The notes under the pieces are model-generated. The model saw only the letters and a program-made list of their open reading frames with translations, was not told the origin of the DNA and made no database searches. The position numbers and the translations under genes are program-made. Below are positions 18,184 to 26,149 of a stretch of 64,000 nt of DNA, piece after piece. Numbering within the stretch: position 1 is the first letter of the stretch; the number at the start of each line of letters is the position of its first letter. The stretch spans positions 310,001-374,000 of the forward strand of contig NZ_CP132295.1 of the NCBI RefSeq assembly GCF_030734285.1, read 5' to 3'. The stretch is from Natronococcus sp. AD-5. GTDB taxonomy: Archaea > Halobacteriota > Halobacteria > Halobacteriales > Natrialbaceae.

Positions 18184-19434
18184 TCAGAGATACTGCACGA
18201 GTTCGGAGACGACCTCGTACAGGTAGTTGCCGACGATTCCGACGATCGCGAGGTAGCCGAGGACGCCGAGCGCGGTGACGAGGCGGCCGTTCGAGTGCGC
18301 CCCCATGACGTCGTCGCTGCCGGCGAGCGAGAGGATGAGGAAGCCGAGGATCGGGAACGCAACGACGGCCGCCGCCTGTGCGACGCGGAGCAGTTCGACC
18401 GGATCGCCCTCGAAGAGCAGGACGACGACGAGCCCGAACAGCACGGCGACCGTCGACCAGACCTTGACCGGGCGGCCGTCCATCGAGGGATCGCGGCCAA
18501 GGCCGTCGACCAGCAGCGTCGCGCCGATGAGCGCGTTGACGACGAGCGAGGAGAGACTCGCGAAGAAGAAGCCGAGCGTGAACAGGTAGAACGCGCCAAA
18601 GCCGGCGACGGGCTCGAGCTGCGCGGCCATCCCCGTCGCCGAGAAGACCGGCTCGCCCGCGCCGTAGATGACGCTCGCGCTGGTCAGGAGGATGACCGTG
18701 ACGATCAGCCCCAGCACGGCGATGCCGAGGATGCTGTCCGTTCCCTTTTCGGAGAGCTGGTCGACGCCCCACTCCTTCTCGCGCACCAGGTAGCTCTGGT
18801 AGGTCGCCGCGGCGATCGAGAAGGTCGTCGCGGCCATCCCGAGCGCGAGGAGCGCGGCGTCGACGTCTGGAACGGTGGGAACGATACCGGCGGTGCTGGC
18901 GCGGACGTCGAAGCCGACGGTCGCGAGCGTTCCGACGAACGCGAGCAGCATCACGCCGACGACGGTTTTCACGAGCAGTTCGATCTTGTCGTACAGGTCG
19001 GGCAACCAGAGGAAGCCGATCGCCGCGAGCGAGAAGACCGCGGCCCACAGGCGGACGTCGTAGCCGACGAGCGCGTTGGTGGCGAAACCGATTCCGGCGT
19101 TGTTCCCGGCCTGAAAGGCGAGGATCGCGAGGAATCCGAAGAATCCACCGGCCGTCGCGACCGCGGATCCGTATCGTTCCCTGGCGACCTGCAGGATCGT
19201 GTCGCCGGTGACCAGTCCGATTCGCGCGGCCATCCAGGTGTAGGCGATCATGAAGACCGTCGCGACGACCGGCACCCAGAGCAACTGATAGCCGTACAGA
19301 CTGCCCGCGATCGTGCTGAGCGCGATGCTCCCCGGACCGACGACCACTGCCGCGAGCACGAGCGCCGGGCCGATCGTCCGAATCTGGTTCCACACCGTCC
19401 CACCCGACACCGCCCTCGAGATTCGCGCGAACAT
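18184..19434 (-). CDS. Nramp-like transporter with non-canonical metal site
   Basis: 416 aa membrane protein with about 11 hydrophobic segments and the overall Nramp/SLC11 layout. TM1 reads GPGSIALSTIAG (from residue 33) where canonical Nramp has DPGN, and TM6 reads AAATYQSYL where MPHN is expected. Both metal-coordinating Asp/Asn and Met positions are therefore replaced, so classical Mn/Fe transport is doubtful; related divergent members occur beside catabolic enzymes. The start at 19434 is preferred to the ATG at 19461 since a TATTTATGG element lies about 27-33 bases upstream of it and overlaps the earlier ATG. Divergent to the flavoenzyme gene at 19763. Confidence 0.8.
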   Translation of the reverse strand: MFARISRAVSGGTVWNQIRTIGPALVLAAVVVGPGSIALSTIAGSLYGYQLLWVPVVATVFMIAYTWMAARIGLVTGDTILQVARERYGSAVATAGGFFGFLAILAFQAGNNAGIGFATNALVGYDVRLWAAVFSLAAIGFLWLPDLYDKIELLVKTVVGVMLLAFVGTLATVGFDVRASTAGIVPTVPDVDAALLALGMAATTFSIAAATYQSYLVREKEWGVDQLSEKGTDSILGIAVLGLIVTVILLTSASVIYGAGEPVFSATGMAAQLEPVAGFGAFYLFTLGFFFASLSSLVVNALIGATLLVDGLGRDPSMDGRPVKVWSTVAVLFGLVVVLLFEGDPVELLRVAQAAAVVAFPILGFLILSLAGSDDVMGAHSNGRLVTALGVLGYLAIVGIVGNYLYEVVSELVQYL

Positions 19435-19454
19435 ATACGCTACTATGTCAGTAC

Positions 19455-19470
19455 GTACCATAAATACTCG
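19455..19470 (-). promoter_or_regulatory. TATA element of the Nramp-like gene
   Basis: Read on the minus strand, agtatttatggtacg lies 25-35 bases ahead of the ATG at 19434. It decides the choice of that start over the ATG at 19461, which would overlap the promoter element. Confidence 0.5.
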
Positions 19471-19575
19471 TCGGCGCGACAGTTATCGCTCAGTGCAGGA
19501 ACCGTCCGCGGCCACGACCGGAGGAACTGCACGAGCGCGATCGAGTACTGCGCGTGCCAGTCGTCGGTCCGAACG

Positions 19576-19595
19576 CTCCCACTCCGCAGTGGGAG
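19576..19595. repeat. perfect 8-bp inverted repeat (hairpin)
   Basis: CTCCCACT and AGTGGGAG form perfect arms around the four-base loop CCGC. It lies in the 328-base interval between the divergent Nramp-like and flavoenzyme genes, 168 bases before the flavoenzyme start. No T-tract follows, so an operator or RNA structure is as likely as a terminator. A weaker repeat GTGAT...ATCAC (19596-19612) follows immediately. Confidence 0.6.
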
Positions 19596-19652
19596 GTGAT
19601 CACACCCATCACAAGTTACATTAGGAACTAGTCCGTCAACGCAGACGAACGA

Positions 19653-19766
19653 ATGCCTGCCAGCAGCCTAGTACGCGTAGAGATGCCAGCGTCTGCCCTC
19701 AGCACCGACGATCCCCGTCGTCTCACTGCAACCGACGAAACCGGAGACGGGGTGAGCCGATCGTGA
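19653..19766 (+). CDS. possible small leader ORF coupled to the flavoenzyme gene
   Basis: An ATG-started frame of 37 codons (MPASSLVRVEMPASALSTDD at its beginning) ends in a TGA that overlaps the GTG start of the next gene (GTGA). Overlaps of this kind usually mark real co-translated pairs, and composition is moderately haloarchaeal. There is no recognisable domain and the length is short, so it may be spurious. Confidence 0.25.
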   Translation: MPASSLVRVEMPASALSTDDPRRLTATDETGDGVSRS

Positions 19767-20743
19767 AATTCGGCGTCTTTCTGAACCAGTACTACACGCC
19801 TGACGGCGACTTCGAAGTCACCGATCTGTACGAACAGGCCGAGCTGATCGAGGACGTCGGCTTCGACGGCGTCTCGCTCGGCGAGCGACACGTCCACGAC
19901 GAGGGCGTCGTCGAGCCGATCACGGGGCTCTCCGCGATCGCGGCGCGAACCGAGACGCTCGATCTCTCGACGATGGCGATGCTACCGATGCTGTACAACC
20001 CGCTGCACCTCGCCGAGTACGTCGCGACGATCGACCGACTCTCGGGCGGACGTATGCACTTCGGCGCCGCGGTCGGCTACCGCGAGCGCGAGATCGAGCC
20101 GTTCGGTATCGAGATGGAGGAGCGATCGAAGGCGATGATCGAATCGTTGCACGTGCTCAAGCAGTTGTGGACCGAGGACAGCGTCAGTCACGACGGAACG
20201 CAGTGGTCGTTCGACGACGCGTTCGTCAGTCCCCGGCCGGAGGGGGAGATGCCGGTCTGGATCGGCGGCCACGCGGATATCGCGATCAAGCGAGCGGCCT
20301 ACCGCGGCGACGCCTGGATCGCGAGCGCCTCCTCGACGACCGCCGACCTCGAGGAGCAGATCGGCGTCTACGAATCGGCCCTCGAGGAGTTCGACAAGGA
20401 CCGCGAGGACAACGAGGTCATCCTCATGCGGGACTGCTTCGTCGCCGATTCGGTCGAGGAAGCGCGGGAGACCATCGAGCCCTACCTCCTGAAGCTCTAC
20501 CAGATGTACGCCCGCTGGGGGCAGACCTACATGGACGAACACGAGGTCGAGGTCGACTACGACGAACTCGAGGAGAAGTTCGTCATCGGCTCGCCCGCGG
20601 ACTGCGTCGAGCAGCTGCGCGAGTACGAGGAACTCGGCGTCGACCAGGTGTACGTCCGCTGTCAGTTCCCCGGACAGCCCCAGGAGACGACGCTCGAGTG
20701 TCTCGAGCGCTTCGGCGACGAAGTCATCCCCGCGTTCGAGTGA
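19763..20743 (+). CDS. luciferase-like (LLM class) flavin/F420-dependent oxidoreductase
   Basis: 326 aa TIM-barrel protein of the bacterial luciferase superfamily. The N-terminus MKFGVFLNQYYTPDGD, the GVSLGERHVHDEG segment, LSGGRMHFGAAVGYRE and WIGGHADIAIKRAA are characteristic. Members use reduced FMN or F420 for monooxygenation or hydride transfer; haloarchaea make F420, so an F420 enzyme is possible. The GTG start is followed at once by the first strand. The next gene, a Gfo/Idh/MocA protein, begins 2 bases after the stop, so the two enzymes probably act on the same substrate. Confidence 0.85.
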   Translation: MKFGVFLNQYYTPDGDFEVTDLYEQAELIEDVGFDGVSLGERHVHDEGVVEPITGLSAIAARTETLDLSTMAMLPMLYNPLHLAEYVATIDRLSGGRMHFGAAVGYREREIEPFGIEMEERSKAMIESLHVLKQLWTEDSVSHDGTQWSFDDAFVSPRPEGEMPVWIGGHADIAIKRAAYRGDAWIASASSTTADLEEQIGVYESALEEFDKDREDNEVILMRDCFVADSVEEARETIEPYLLKLYQMYARWGQTYMDEHEVEVDYDELEEKFVIGSPADCVEQLREYEELGVDQVYVRCQFPGQPQETTLECLERFGDEVIPAFE

Positions 20744-20745
20744 CC

Positions 20746-21852
20746 ATGGCCAAATCCGATACCCCAACGACGGACGTCGGCACCGGCGACGGAACGGAGG
20801 GGCCGATCGTCGGTTACGTCGGCCTCGACCACCACCACGCCGAGCCGTACTTGCAGACGCTCGAGACGTTGCCGGCGACGGTGACCTGCGCCTGCGAGCC
20901 GAACGACACGTTCGACGCCGAGTCGGTCGCGAGCCTCGGCGACGTCCCCGTCTACGGCGATCTGGAGACGATGCTCTCGGATACCGCCCTCGACGCGGCG
21001 TTCGTGACGCTCTCGAACCGGGACACGCCGGCGGCCATCCAACGCGCGCTCGAGCACGGCGTCGACGTCTACACGGAGAAGCCGGCGGCGCGCACCGCTG
21101 CAGAACTCGAGCCGCTGATCGACCTCGCGGCGGGCACCGACGCGACCGTCTGCGTCTCCTACCCGTGGCAGGGTCACCCGATCGCCGAACAGCTGAAGTC
21201 GCGCCTCGACCGCGGCTTCTTCGGCGACCTCCGCGGGTTCGAGGCGCGGTTCGTCGCCTCGCAGCTCGAGTATCGAAACGCCGACCACTTCATCTTCGAC
21301 GCGGACGCGAGCCGCGGCGGCATCCTCCAGTGGCTCGGCATTCACTGGATCCAGCTCCTGTCGTGGCTCCTCGACTCACCGATCGCTCGAGTGAACGCCA
21401 GTATGGCCGCCGAGTTCGACGGAGTCGACGTCGAAGACGGCGCGACGCTCCAGCTGGAGACCGAGGCCGGCGCGCTCGGGACGTTCCACTGCGGCTACTA
21501 CCTGCGCGAGGGCGTGTACGACACCCAGCTCAATCTCTACGGCAGCGGCGGCCGGAGCAGCTGGGATCCGATGGGGCGGACCTTCGGCTTCGACGGCGAG
21601 ACGGCGCTCGAACTCGAGTCGACGGACGACGACTGGGGCGCCACGCCCCGCCGAACGATCACGCACGAGTACGAGTCGGAAGCCGGCTACGGCGGCGCGT
21701 GGGGGCGGGAGTTCGTCCAGGAGTTCTTCGAGGCTCGCGTCTCGGGGACGGAGCCTCCCGTAACGCTCGAGGACGCTCTGACCGTACTCCGGATTCTCGA
21801 CGCGGCGTACGAGTCGGTCGAGACCGATCGGTGGGCCGCGGTCGACGGCTGA
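20746..21852 (+). CDS. Gfo/Idh/MocA family oxidoreductase
   Basis: 368 aa. An N-terminal stretch of about 18 polar residues precedes the Rossmann fold (IVGYVGLDHHHAEPY). The EKP motif reads YTEKPAARTA (about residue 120), and the C-terminal domain includes ILQWLGIHWIQLL with the usual His position. The ATG at 20746 is chosen because it follows the preceding stop by two bases and the upstream extension of the frame overlaps the luciferase-like gene. The glycine-rich loop is degenerate (GLDHHH), so cofactor binding may differ from standard members. Confidence 0.82.
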   Translation: MAKSDTPTTDVGTGDGTEGPIVGYVGLDHHHAEPYLQTLETLPATVTCACEPNDTFDAESVASLGDVPVYGDLETMLSDTALDAAFVTLSNRDTPAAIQRALEHGVDVYTEKPAARTAAELEPLIDLAAGTDATVCVSYPWQGHPIAEQLKSRLDRGFFGDLRGFEARFVASQLEYRNADHFIFDADASRGGILQWLGIHWIQLLSWLLDSPIARVNASMAAEFDGVDVEDGATLQLETEAGALGTFHCGYYLREGVYDTQLNLYGSGGRSSWDPMGRTFGFDGETALELESTDDDWGATPRRTITHEYESEAGYGGAWGREFVQEFFEARVSGTEPPVTLEDALTVLRILDAAYESVETDRWAAVDG

Positions 21853-21974
21853 ACGGTTACCAACGCGGGACGCGTCGCGATACGACGCGGTCCGTCTTCT
21901 CGAGAACGCGATCGAAGAATCGGTACGGCGATCGTCGTTCAACGGAAGGACGAAACGGGACGGCCGATTCGCCG

Positions 21975-22709
21975 TTACCGGGCGACGACGCGGTTCTCGA
22001 GCGTGCCGACGCCCTCGAACTCGACCTCGACGACGTCGCCGTCGCTGAGCGGACCCGGGCCGAACGGCGTGCCGCTCGCGATGACGTCGCCGGGCTCGAG
22101 CGTGATGAGCTCCGTCACCTCGGCGACGAGTTCCGGAACGGAGAAGATCATCATATCGCGCGTCGTCTCCTGTTTCACCTCGCCGTTGAGTCGAAGCTCG
22201 AGTCGCGCGTCGTCGGGAACCTCGTCTGGCGTCGCGAGCACGGGCCCCATCGGGAGCGAGGCGTCGAACGCCTTGCCGCGGACCCAGTTGCGTTCCTCGG
22301 CCTGGTCGTCGCGGTTCGAGACGTCGTTGACGCAGGTGAATCCGCGAACGACGTCCATCGCCTCCGCCTCGCTGACCTCGCGGCACTGCTCGTCGATGAC
22401 GATGCCGAACTCCGCCTCGAACTCGACCTCGTCTCGTCCGGGTGGCAGTTCGATCGCGTCGCCGTGGCCGACGACGCAGTTCGGCGTCTTCATGAACAGT
22501 TCGGGCCGGTCCGGCAGGTCGTCGAAGCCGGACTCCTCGCGGTGGTCCACGTACCCGCCGGCCTGGCAGACGATCTTGGTCGGATCGCTTGGCGGGAGAA
22601 GCGTCACCTCTTCGGAGTCGTAGCTTCGGTCGCCGCTTTCGATACCGCTGTCGGTCCACGTTCCGGTCCGGACGAGGCCGGACGGATCGCTAAATCGGAC
22701 TGTGCGCAT
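21975..22709 (-). CDS. fumarylacetoacetate hydrolase (FAH) family protein
   Basis: 244 aa FAH-fold protein. Conserved elements are PSDPTKIVCQAGGY, LFMKTPNCVVGHGD, the metal-binding EFEAEFGIVID (the E-x-E pair), NDVSNRDDQ and the C-terminal IASGTPFGPGPLSDGD. The family hydrolyses or decarboxylates 2,4-diketo or 2-keto-3-deoxy acids; in sugar clusters it often acts on 2-keto-3-deoxy or 2,4-diketo sugar acids. The ATG at 22709 fits the family length. Faces the oxidoreductase pair convergently. Confidence 0.85.
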   Translation of the reverse strand: MRTVRFSDPSGLVRTGTWTDSGIESGDRSYDSEEVTLLPPSDPTKIVCQAGGYVDHREESGFDDLPDRPELFMKTPNCVVGHGDAIELPPGRDEVEFEAEFGIVIDEQCREVSEAEAMDVVRGFTCVNDVSNRDDQAEERNWVRGKAFDASLPMGPVLATPDEVPDDARLELRLNGEVKQETTRDMMIFSVPELVAEVTELITLEPGDVIASGTPFGPGPLSDGDVVEVEFEGVGTLENRVVAR

Positions 22710-22817
22710 CCTCGTCCGATCATGGACCTACCGGAATAATGTTCTTTCGGTCGCAGCAACGAATCGACCGAGTCGGTCGGTCTCGATCGACAGCGTTCGT
22801 CGCTCCCTCGATCGGTG

Positions 22818-23300
22818 CTATTCGTCTTCGTCTTCCGCTCTGTCTCCGTCCGCCGTTGCACCCTCGAGGACCAGCGTGATCTTCTCGTCTTCCTCCCCGA
22901 CCGAGACGTCCTCTTCGACGGGCTCGAACTCGTCCTCCGTGCTCTCGGCGATCACCGTATACTCGCCTTCGTCCTCGAGAGAGATGGTCACCTCCCCGTC
23001 CTCGATTCCCTGACGGTACGTGTAGGAGAGGGGATCGTCCTCGAGGTCGACGGTGATCTCGACCGCTTCCGAGACGGGGTCCCCGTCCTCGTTTTCGAGC
23101 TGAACGGTCAGAGATCCCGGCCCCTCGTCCTCGACGTCCGGCTCTTCGCCGGACCCGCCGTCCGTCCCGTTCTCGTCCGAGTCGTCGCCGTTTTCGGTCT
23201 CGTCGGCATCGTCGTCGCTCGCACAACCCGCGATTGCCGTTCCCAGGCCAGCCGCGAGCGCTACGCTGAGCTGTCGCCGTGTGAAGTGGTCTGAGTTCAC
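22818..23300 (-). CDS. Tat-exported lipoprotein with PEGA/Cna-B-like domain
   Basis: 160 aa. The N-terminus has a twin-arginine motif (FTRRQLSVAL) followed by a hydrophobic stretch and the lipobox AGC, so it is predicted to be exported by Tat and lipid-anchored on the cell surface. An acidic linker follows (DDDADETENGDD), then a beta-rich domain of about 80 residues with GDPVSEAVEITVDL and GEYTVIAEST, like PEGA or carboxypeptidase-regulatory folds. The start is GTG at 23300 with a TATA element (ttttatatgac, 23322-23332) about 27 bases upstream. Function unknown; probably a surface structural or binding protein. Confidence 0.75.
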   Translation of the reverse strand: MNSDHFTRRQLSVALAAGLGTAIAGCASDDDADETENGDDSDENGTDGGSGEEPDVEDEGPGSLTVQLENEDGDPVSEAVEITVDLEDDPLSYTYRQGIEDGEVTISLEDEGEYTVIAESTEDEFEPVEEDVSVGEEDEKITLVLEGATADGDRAEDEDE

Positions 23301-23321
23301 GCTAGAGCGTTACGGGAAAGG

Positions 23322-23332
23322 TCATATAAAAT
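23322..23332 (-). promoter_or_regulatory. TATA box of the lipoprotein gene
   Basis: On the minus strand TTTTATATGAC lies about 27 bases before the GTG at 23300. This is ideal leaderless spacing and supports the non-ATG start. Confidence 0.55.
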
Positions 23333-23344
23333 TTATCCAGGAGA

Positions 23345-24034
23345 CTACCTATCGGTTTCCGTCCGTCGACGCGCGTACCCGAGAAAGTTGTCGAACACGG
23401 TTTTGGCGTCCGTCGCGGCGTCGACGGTTTCGTCGGTGATCCCGTCGAGGACGCCCCGGATCCGCTCGTCGGGGAGGTCCTTGTTTCGCGTCACTCGTTC
23501 CGCCGAGGCGCGATCGTACTCGGGGTGGAACTGGACGCCGAACGCGTGCCCGCGTCGAAACCCCTGAATCGAGCACTCGTTCGCCGCGATCACCGTCGCG
23601 TCCGGTGGCAACGCCGTCACCTCGTCGGAGTGCGTGGTGAACGCGACGAACCGGTCGGGCAGGCCGTCAAACAGTACCGACGAATCCTCGACCTCGACCT
23701 CGCGATAGCCGAGTTCGTACTCGCCCATCGGCGACACGTCTCCGCCGAGCGCGTGCGCGACGAGCTGGTGACCGAAACAGACGCCGAGCACCGGTACGTC
23801 CCGTTCGATCGCCCCACCGACCCAGTCGGCCAGGGGCTCGATCCAGGGCTCGTCCCAGTAGACCGACGCGCCCGACCCGCTGACGATGACGGCGTCGTAC
23901 TCGAACGTCTCCGGACGGTGGCCCTTGTTCACCGCGAACGGGCGGACGTCCGCGTCGACGTCGCGACGGAAGTTCTCCGTCGTCATCGAATCGTTGTACG
24001 AAGCGTTCAACAGCGCGACCTGCAGCGTTCCCAT
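23345..24034 (-). CDS. class I glutamine amidotransferase-like protein
   Basis: 229 aa stand-alone GATase1 domain. The catalytic triad is visible: Cys86 in VLGVCFGHQL, His170 and Glu172 in QFHPEYD. Stand-alone members include GMP synthase subunit A-like proteins and gamma-glutamyl hydrolases of small amines. The start at 24034 (MGTLQVALLNAS) matches family N-termini; the 28-codon upstream extension is Arg-rich. No synthetase partner is adjacent, so hydrolysis of a gamma-glutamyl compound is more likely than amide transfer, but this is inference. Confidence 0.82.
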   Translation of the reverse strand: MGTLQVALLNASYNDSMTTENFRRDVDADVRPFAVNKGHRPETFEYDAVIVSGSGASVYWDEPWIEPLADWVGGAIERDVPVLGVCFGHQLVAHALGGDVSPMGEYELGYREVEVEDSSVLFDGLPDRFVAFTTHSDEVTALPPDATVIAANECSIQGFRRGHAFGVQFHPEYDRASAERVTRNKDLPDERIRGVLDGITDETVDAATDAKTVFDNFLGYARRRTETDR

Positions 24035-24146
24035 CGGTTCGACCGGTGTACCCGGCGGGACAAAAACCTTCGTCGGCTCGCGGGTTCGTTCGACACGCGC
24101 ACCCGAGAGCCGCCGCACACGCTCATCCGGTGCGACCGACCGGTGG

Positions 24147-25157
24147 TCACCGATACTCGGCCAGTCGAACGGCCTCGCCGCGATCGCTCGAGTCGTAAAT
24201 CGCGCGGAGCACCCGCTGGACGGTCAGCGCGTCGTCGACGGTCCCCGCGAGCTCGGTCCGCTCCCCGGCGAGGGCCTCAAGGAACGCGCGGTCCTCCGCC
24301 AGGTGCATGTCGTCGACGTCGACGGCCAGCGTCTCCTCAACGGTCGTCCGAGCGTCGAACACCTCGACGTCCGGCTCGGTGACGTCGAACTCGGCGCCCG
24401 CGTCGGTTCCCCGGACGACGCACCGCTGGGACGGCGAGCGCGTCGCTCGCCAGGACGTCTGAACGGAGATCGTCCGGCCGTCGGCACACCGCAGCAGCGC
24501 GAGCGCCGAGTCCTCCACGTCGTACTCGCCGAACTCGCTGCGGGTGACGCCGGTCACCTCGAGGACGAGCGGATACTCGAGCAGGTACAGCGCCAGGTCG
24601 AGCACGTGGACGCCGAGATCCATCGCGACGCCGCCGCCGGCCAGTTCCGGATCCGTAAACCAGCTGCGCCCCTCGCCGGGCAGCGCGTCCCGTCGGAGGT
24701 AGTCCACGTCGACGTGCCCGATCGAGCCGAGTCGTCCCTCCTCGCGCAGCGTCGCGACGCGCTTCGTGAGGTTCGAGAATCGCATCGTAAAGCCCACCAC
24801 GCAGAACGCGTCGGCCTCCGCGGCCGCGACCGCGATCCGGTCGGCGCTCTCGAGGGAATGGGCCAGCGGTTTCTCGAGGAGGACGGCACACCCGCGCTCG
24901 AGGGCGTCCGTTGCGACCCGTTCGTGAACGCTGTTCGGAACGCAGACGAACACTGCGTCGATTGCGGCGTCCGCGAGCATCGTCTCGTGGTCCGCGTACG
25001 TCGAAACGCAGTGCTCCGCCGCGAACGACTCGCGCGCGTCGGCGCTCACGTCCGCGCCGGCGACGAGCGTCGCGTCGAGTCGCTCGATCCGGTCCGCGTG
25101 AATGCGGCCGATCGTCCCGAGTCCGACGATCGCGACGCGAGGGGCCGTCTCGCTCAT
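24147..25157 (-). CDS. Gfo/Idh/MocA family oxidoreductase (third gene of a coupled trio)
   Basis: 336 aa, the most canonical member here. It begins RVAIVGLGTIGRIHAD, has LLEKPLAHS (about residue 95) and GGGVAMDLGVHVLDLALYLL, matching the family D-x-G-x-H-x-x-D motif. The start at 25157 overlaps the stop of the upstream gene by 4 bases (ATGA), showing translational coupling. It probably dehydrogenates a sugar or inositol-type substrate with NAD(P). The three consecutive members share the order Rossmann fold then EKP then GGG motif but are clearly diverged, so they are paralogues with separate tasks rather than recent copies. Confidence 0.88.
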   Translation of the reverse strand: MSETAPRVAIVGLGTIGRIHADRIERLDATLVAGADVSADARESFAAEHCVSTYADHETMLADAAIDAVFVCVPNSVHERVATDALERGCAVLLEKPLAHSLESADRIAVAAAEADAFCVVGFTMRFSNLTKRVATLREEGRLGSIGHVDVDYLRRDALPGEGRSWFTDPELAGGGVAMDLGVHVLDLALYLLEYPLVLEVTGVTRSEFGEYDVEDSALALLRCADGRTISVQTSWRATRSPSQRCVVRGTDAGAEFDVTEPDVEVFDARTTVEETLAVDVDDMHLAEDRAFLEALAGERTELAGTVDDALTVQRVLRAIYDSSDRGEAVRLAEYR

Positions 25158-26149
25158 GACGAACGGTTCACCTCGACCGGCTGCCCGGTCGCCGCGGATT
25201 CGTACGCGGCTTCGACCACGGCGACCGCCTCGAGTGCGTCGGTCGGCGCCACGGCGAGTTCGCGTCCGTCGGCGACGCTGGCGACGAAGTCCCGTATCAG
25301 ACCGGCGTTCGGGTCGGTTCCGCAGAAGACCGAGTGGACGCCCTCGTCCTCGCCCGACGCCTTCGTGTGGCGGAGCGACCGGTCGAAGCAGTCGACGGCG
25401 ATCGTTCCCTCGCTGCCGACGAACTCGACCGCGGCGTCGCCCCACGTGTGCCACGCGTCAGGCTTGCTCCAGGAGCCGTCGAGCAGGAACGTCGTTCCGT
25501 CCGTCAGCCGCATCGAGAGGACGTTGACGTCCTCGACGTCGATCTCGTGAAATCGGGTCCCCGTCTCCGCGTACACCTCTTCGACCCGCTCGCCGATGAT
25601 GTGAGACACCAGATCGACGACGTGAACGGTGTGGTCCATCACGGCGCCGCCGCCGGCCTCGTCGGGCTCGACGAACCAGCCGCCGGGCATTCGTCCCCGG
25701 TTGGTTCCGGAGATCGAGAGCACGGTCCCGATTTCGCCCGACTCGAGCGCCGCCTTCGCCCGCCGCGCGGGTTCGCTGAATCGGAGCGGCATCGCCACCC
25801 CCAGCCCGATGCCGGCGTCGCGCCAGCGGTCAACGATCCCTCGGGCCGCCTCCACGGACGGCGCGAGCGGTTTTTCGCACAGGACGTCGACGTCCGCGTC
25901 GGCCGCCCGGTCGATCCACTCGGCGTGGCGAGCGTTCGTCGAGCAGACCAGCGCACCGTCGATCCGATCGAGCAACGCGTCGGCGTCGGGGACGTAGTCG
26001 ACGCCGTGACGGTCGGCGGTTTCGCGGCCCCGATCCACGTCCTCGTCCGCGATTCCGGCGAACTCGACGTCGTCTCGAGCGGCGAGCAGTCGCGCGTACT
26101 CGTCCGCGTGCACGTGGGCCACCGACAGGATTCCGACAGAGACGGTCAT
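25154..26149 (-). CDS. Gfo/Idh/MocA family oxidoreductase (second gene of a coupled trio)
   Basis: 331 aa. The Rossmann start is atypical, MTVSVGILSVAHVHADEY, with no glycine-rich loop; the EKP motif is LCEKPLAPS (about residue 96), and the C-terminal domain has GGGAVMDHTVHVVDLVSH. Loss of the dinucleotide glycines, with VAHVHA in their place, is seen in a subset of this family and may change cofactor or activity. Start at 26149 overlaps the upstream gene stop by 4 bases, and its own stop overlaps the downstream start by 4 bases. Confidence 0.86.
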   Translation of the reverse strand: MTVSVGILSVAHVHADEYARLLAARDDVEFAGIADEDVDRGRETADRHGVDYVPDADALLDRIDGALVCSTNARHAEWIDRAADADVDVLCEKPLAPSVEAARGIVDRWRDAGIGLGVAMPLRFSEPARRAKAALESGEIGTVLSISGTNRGRMPGGWFVEPDEAGGGAVMDHTVHVVDLVSHIIGERVEEVYAETGTRFHEIDVEDVNVLSMRLTDGTTFLLDGSWSKPDAWHTWGDAAVEFVGSEGTIAVDCFDRSLRHTKASGEDEGVHSVFCGTDPNAGLIRDFVASVADGRELAVAPTDALEAVAVVEAAYESAATGQPVEVNRSS

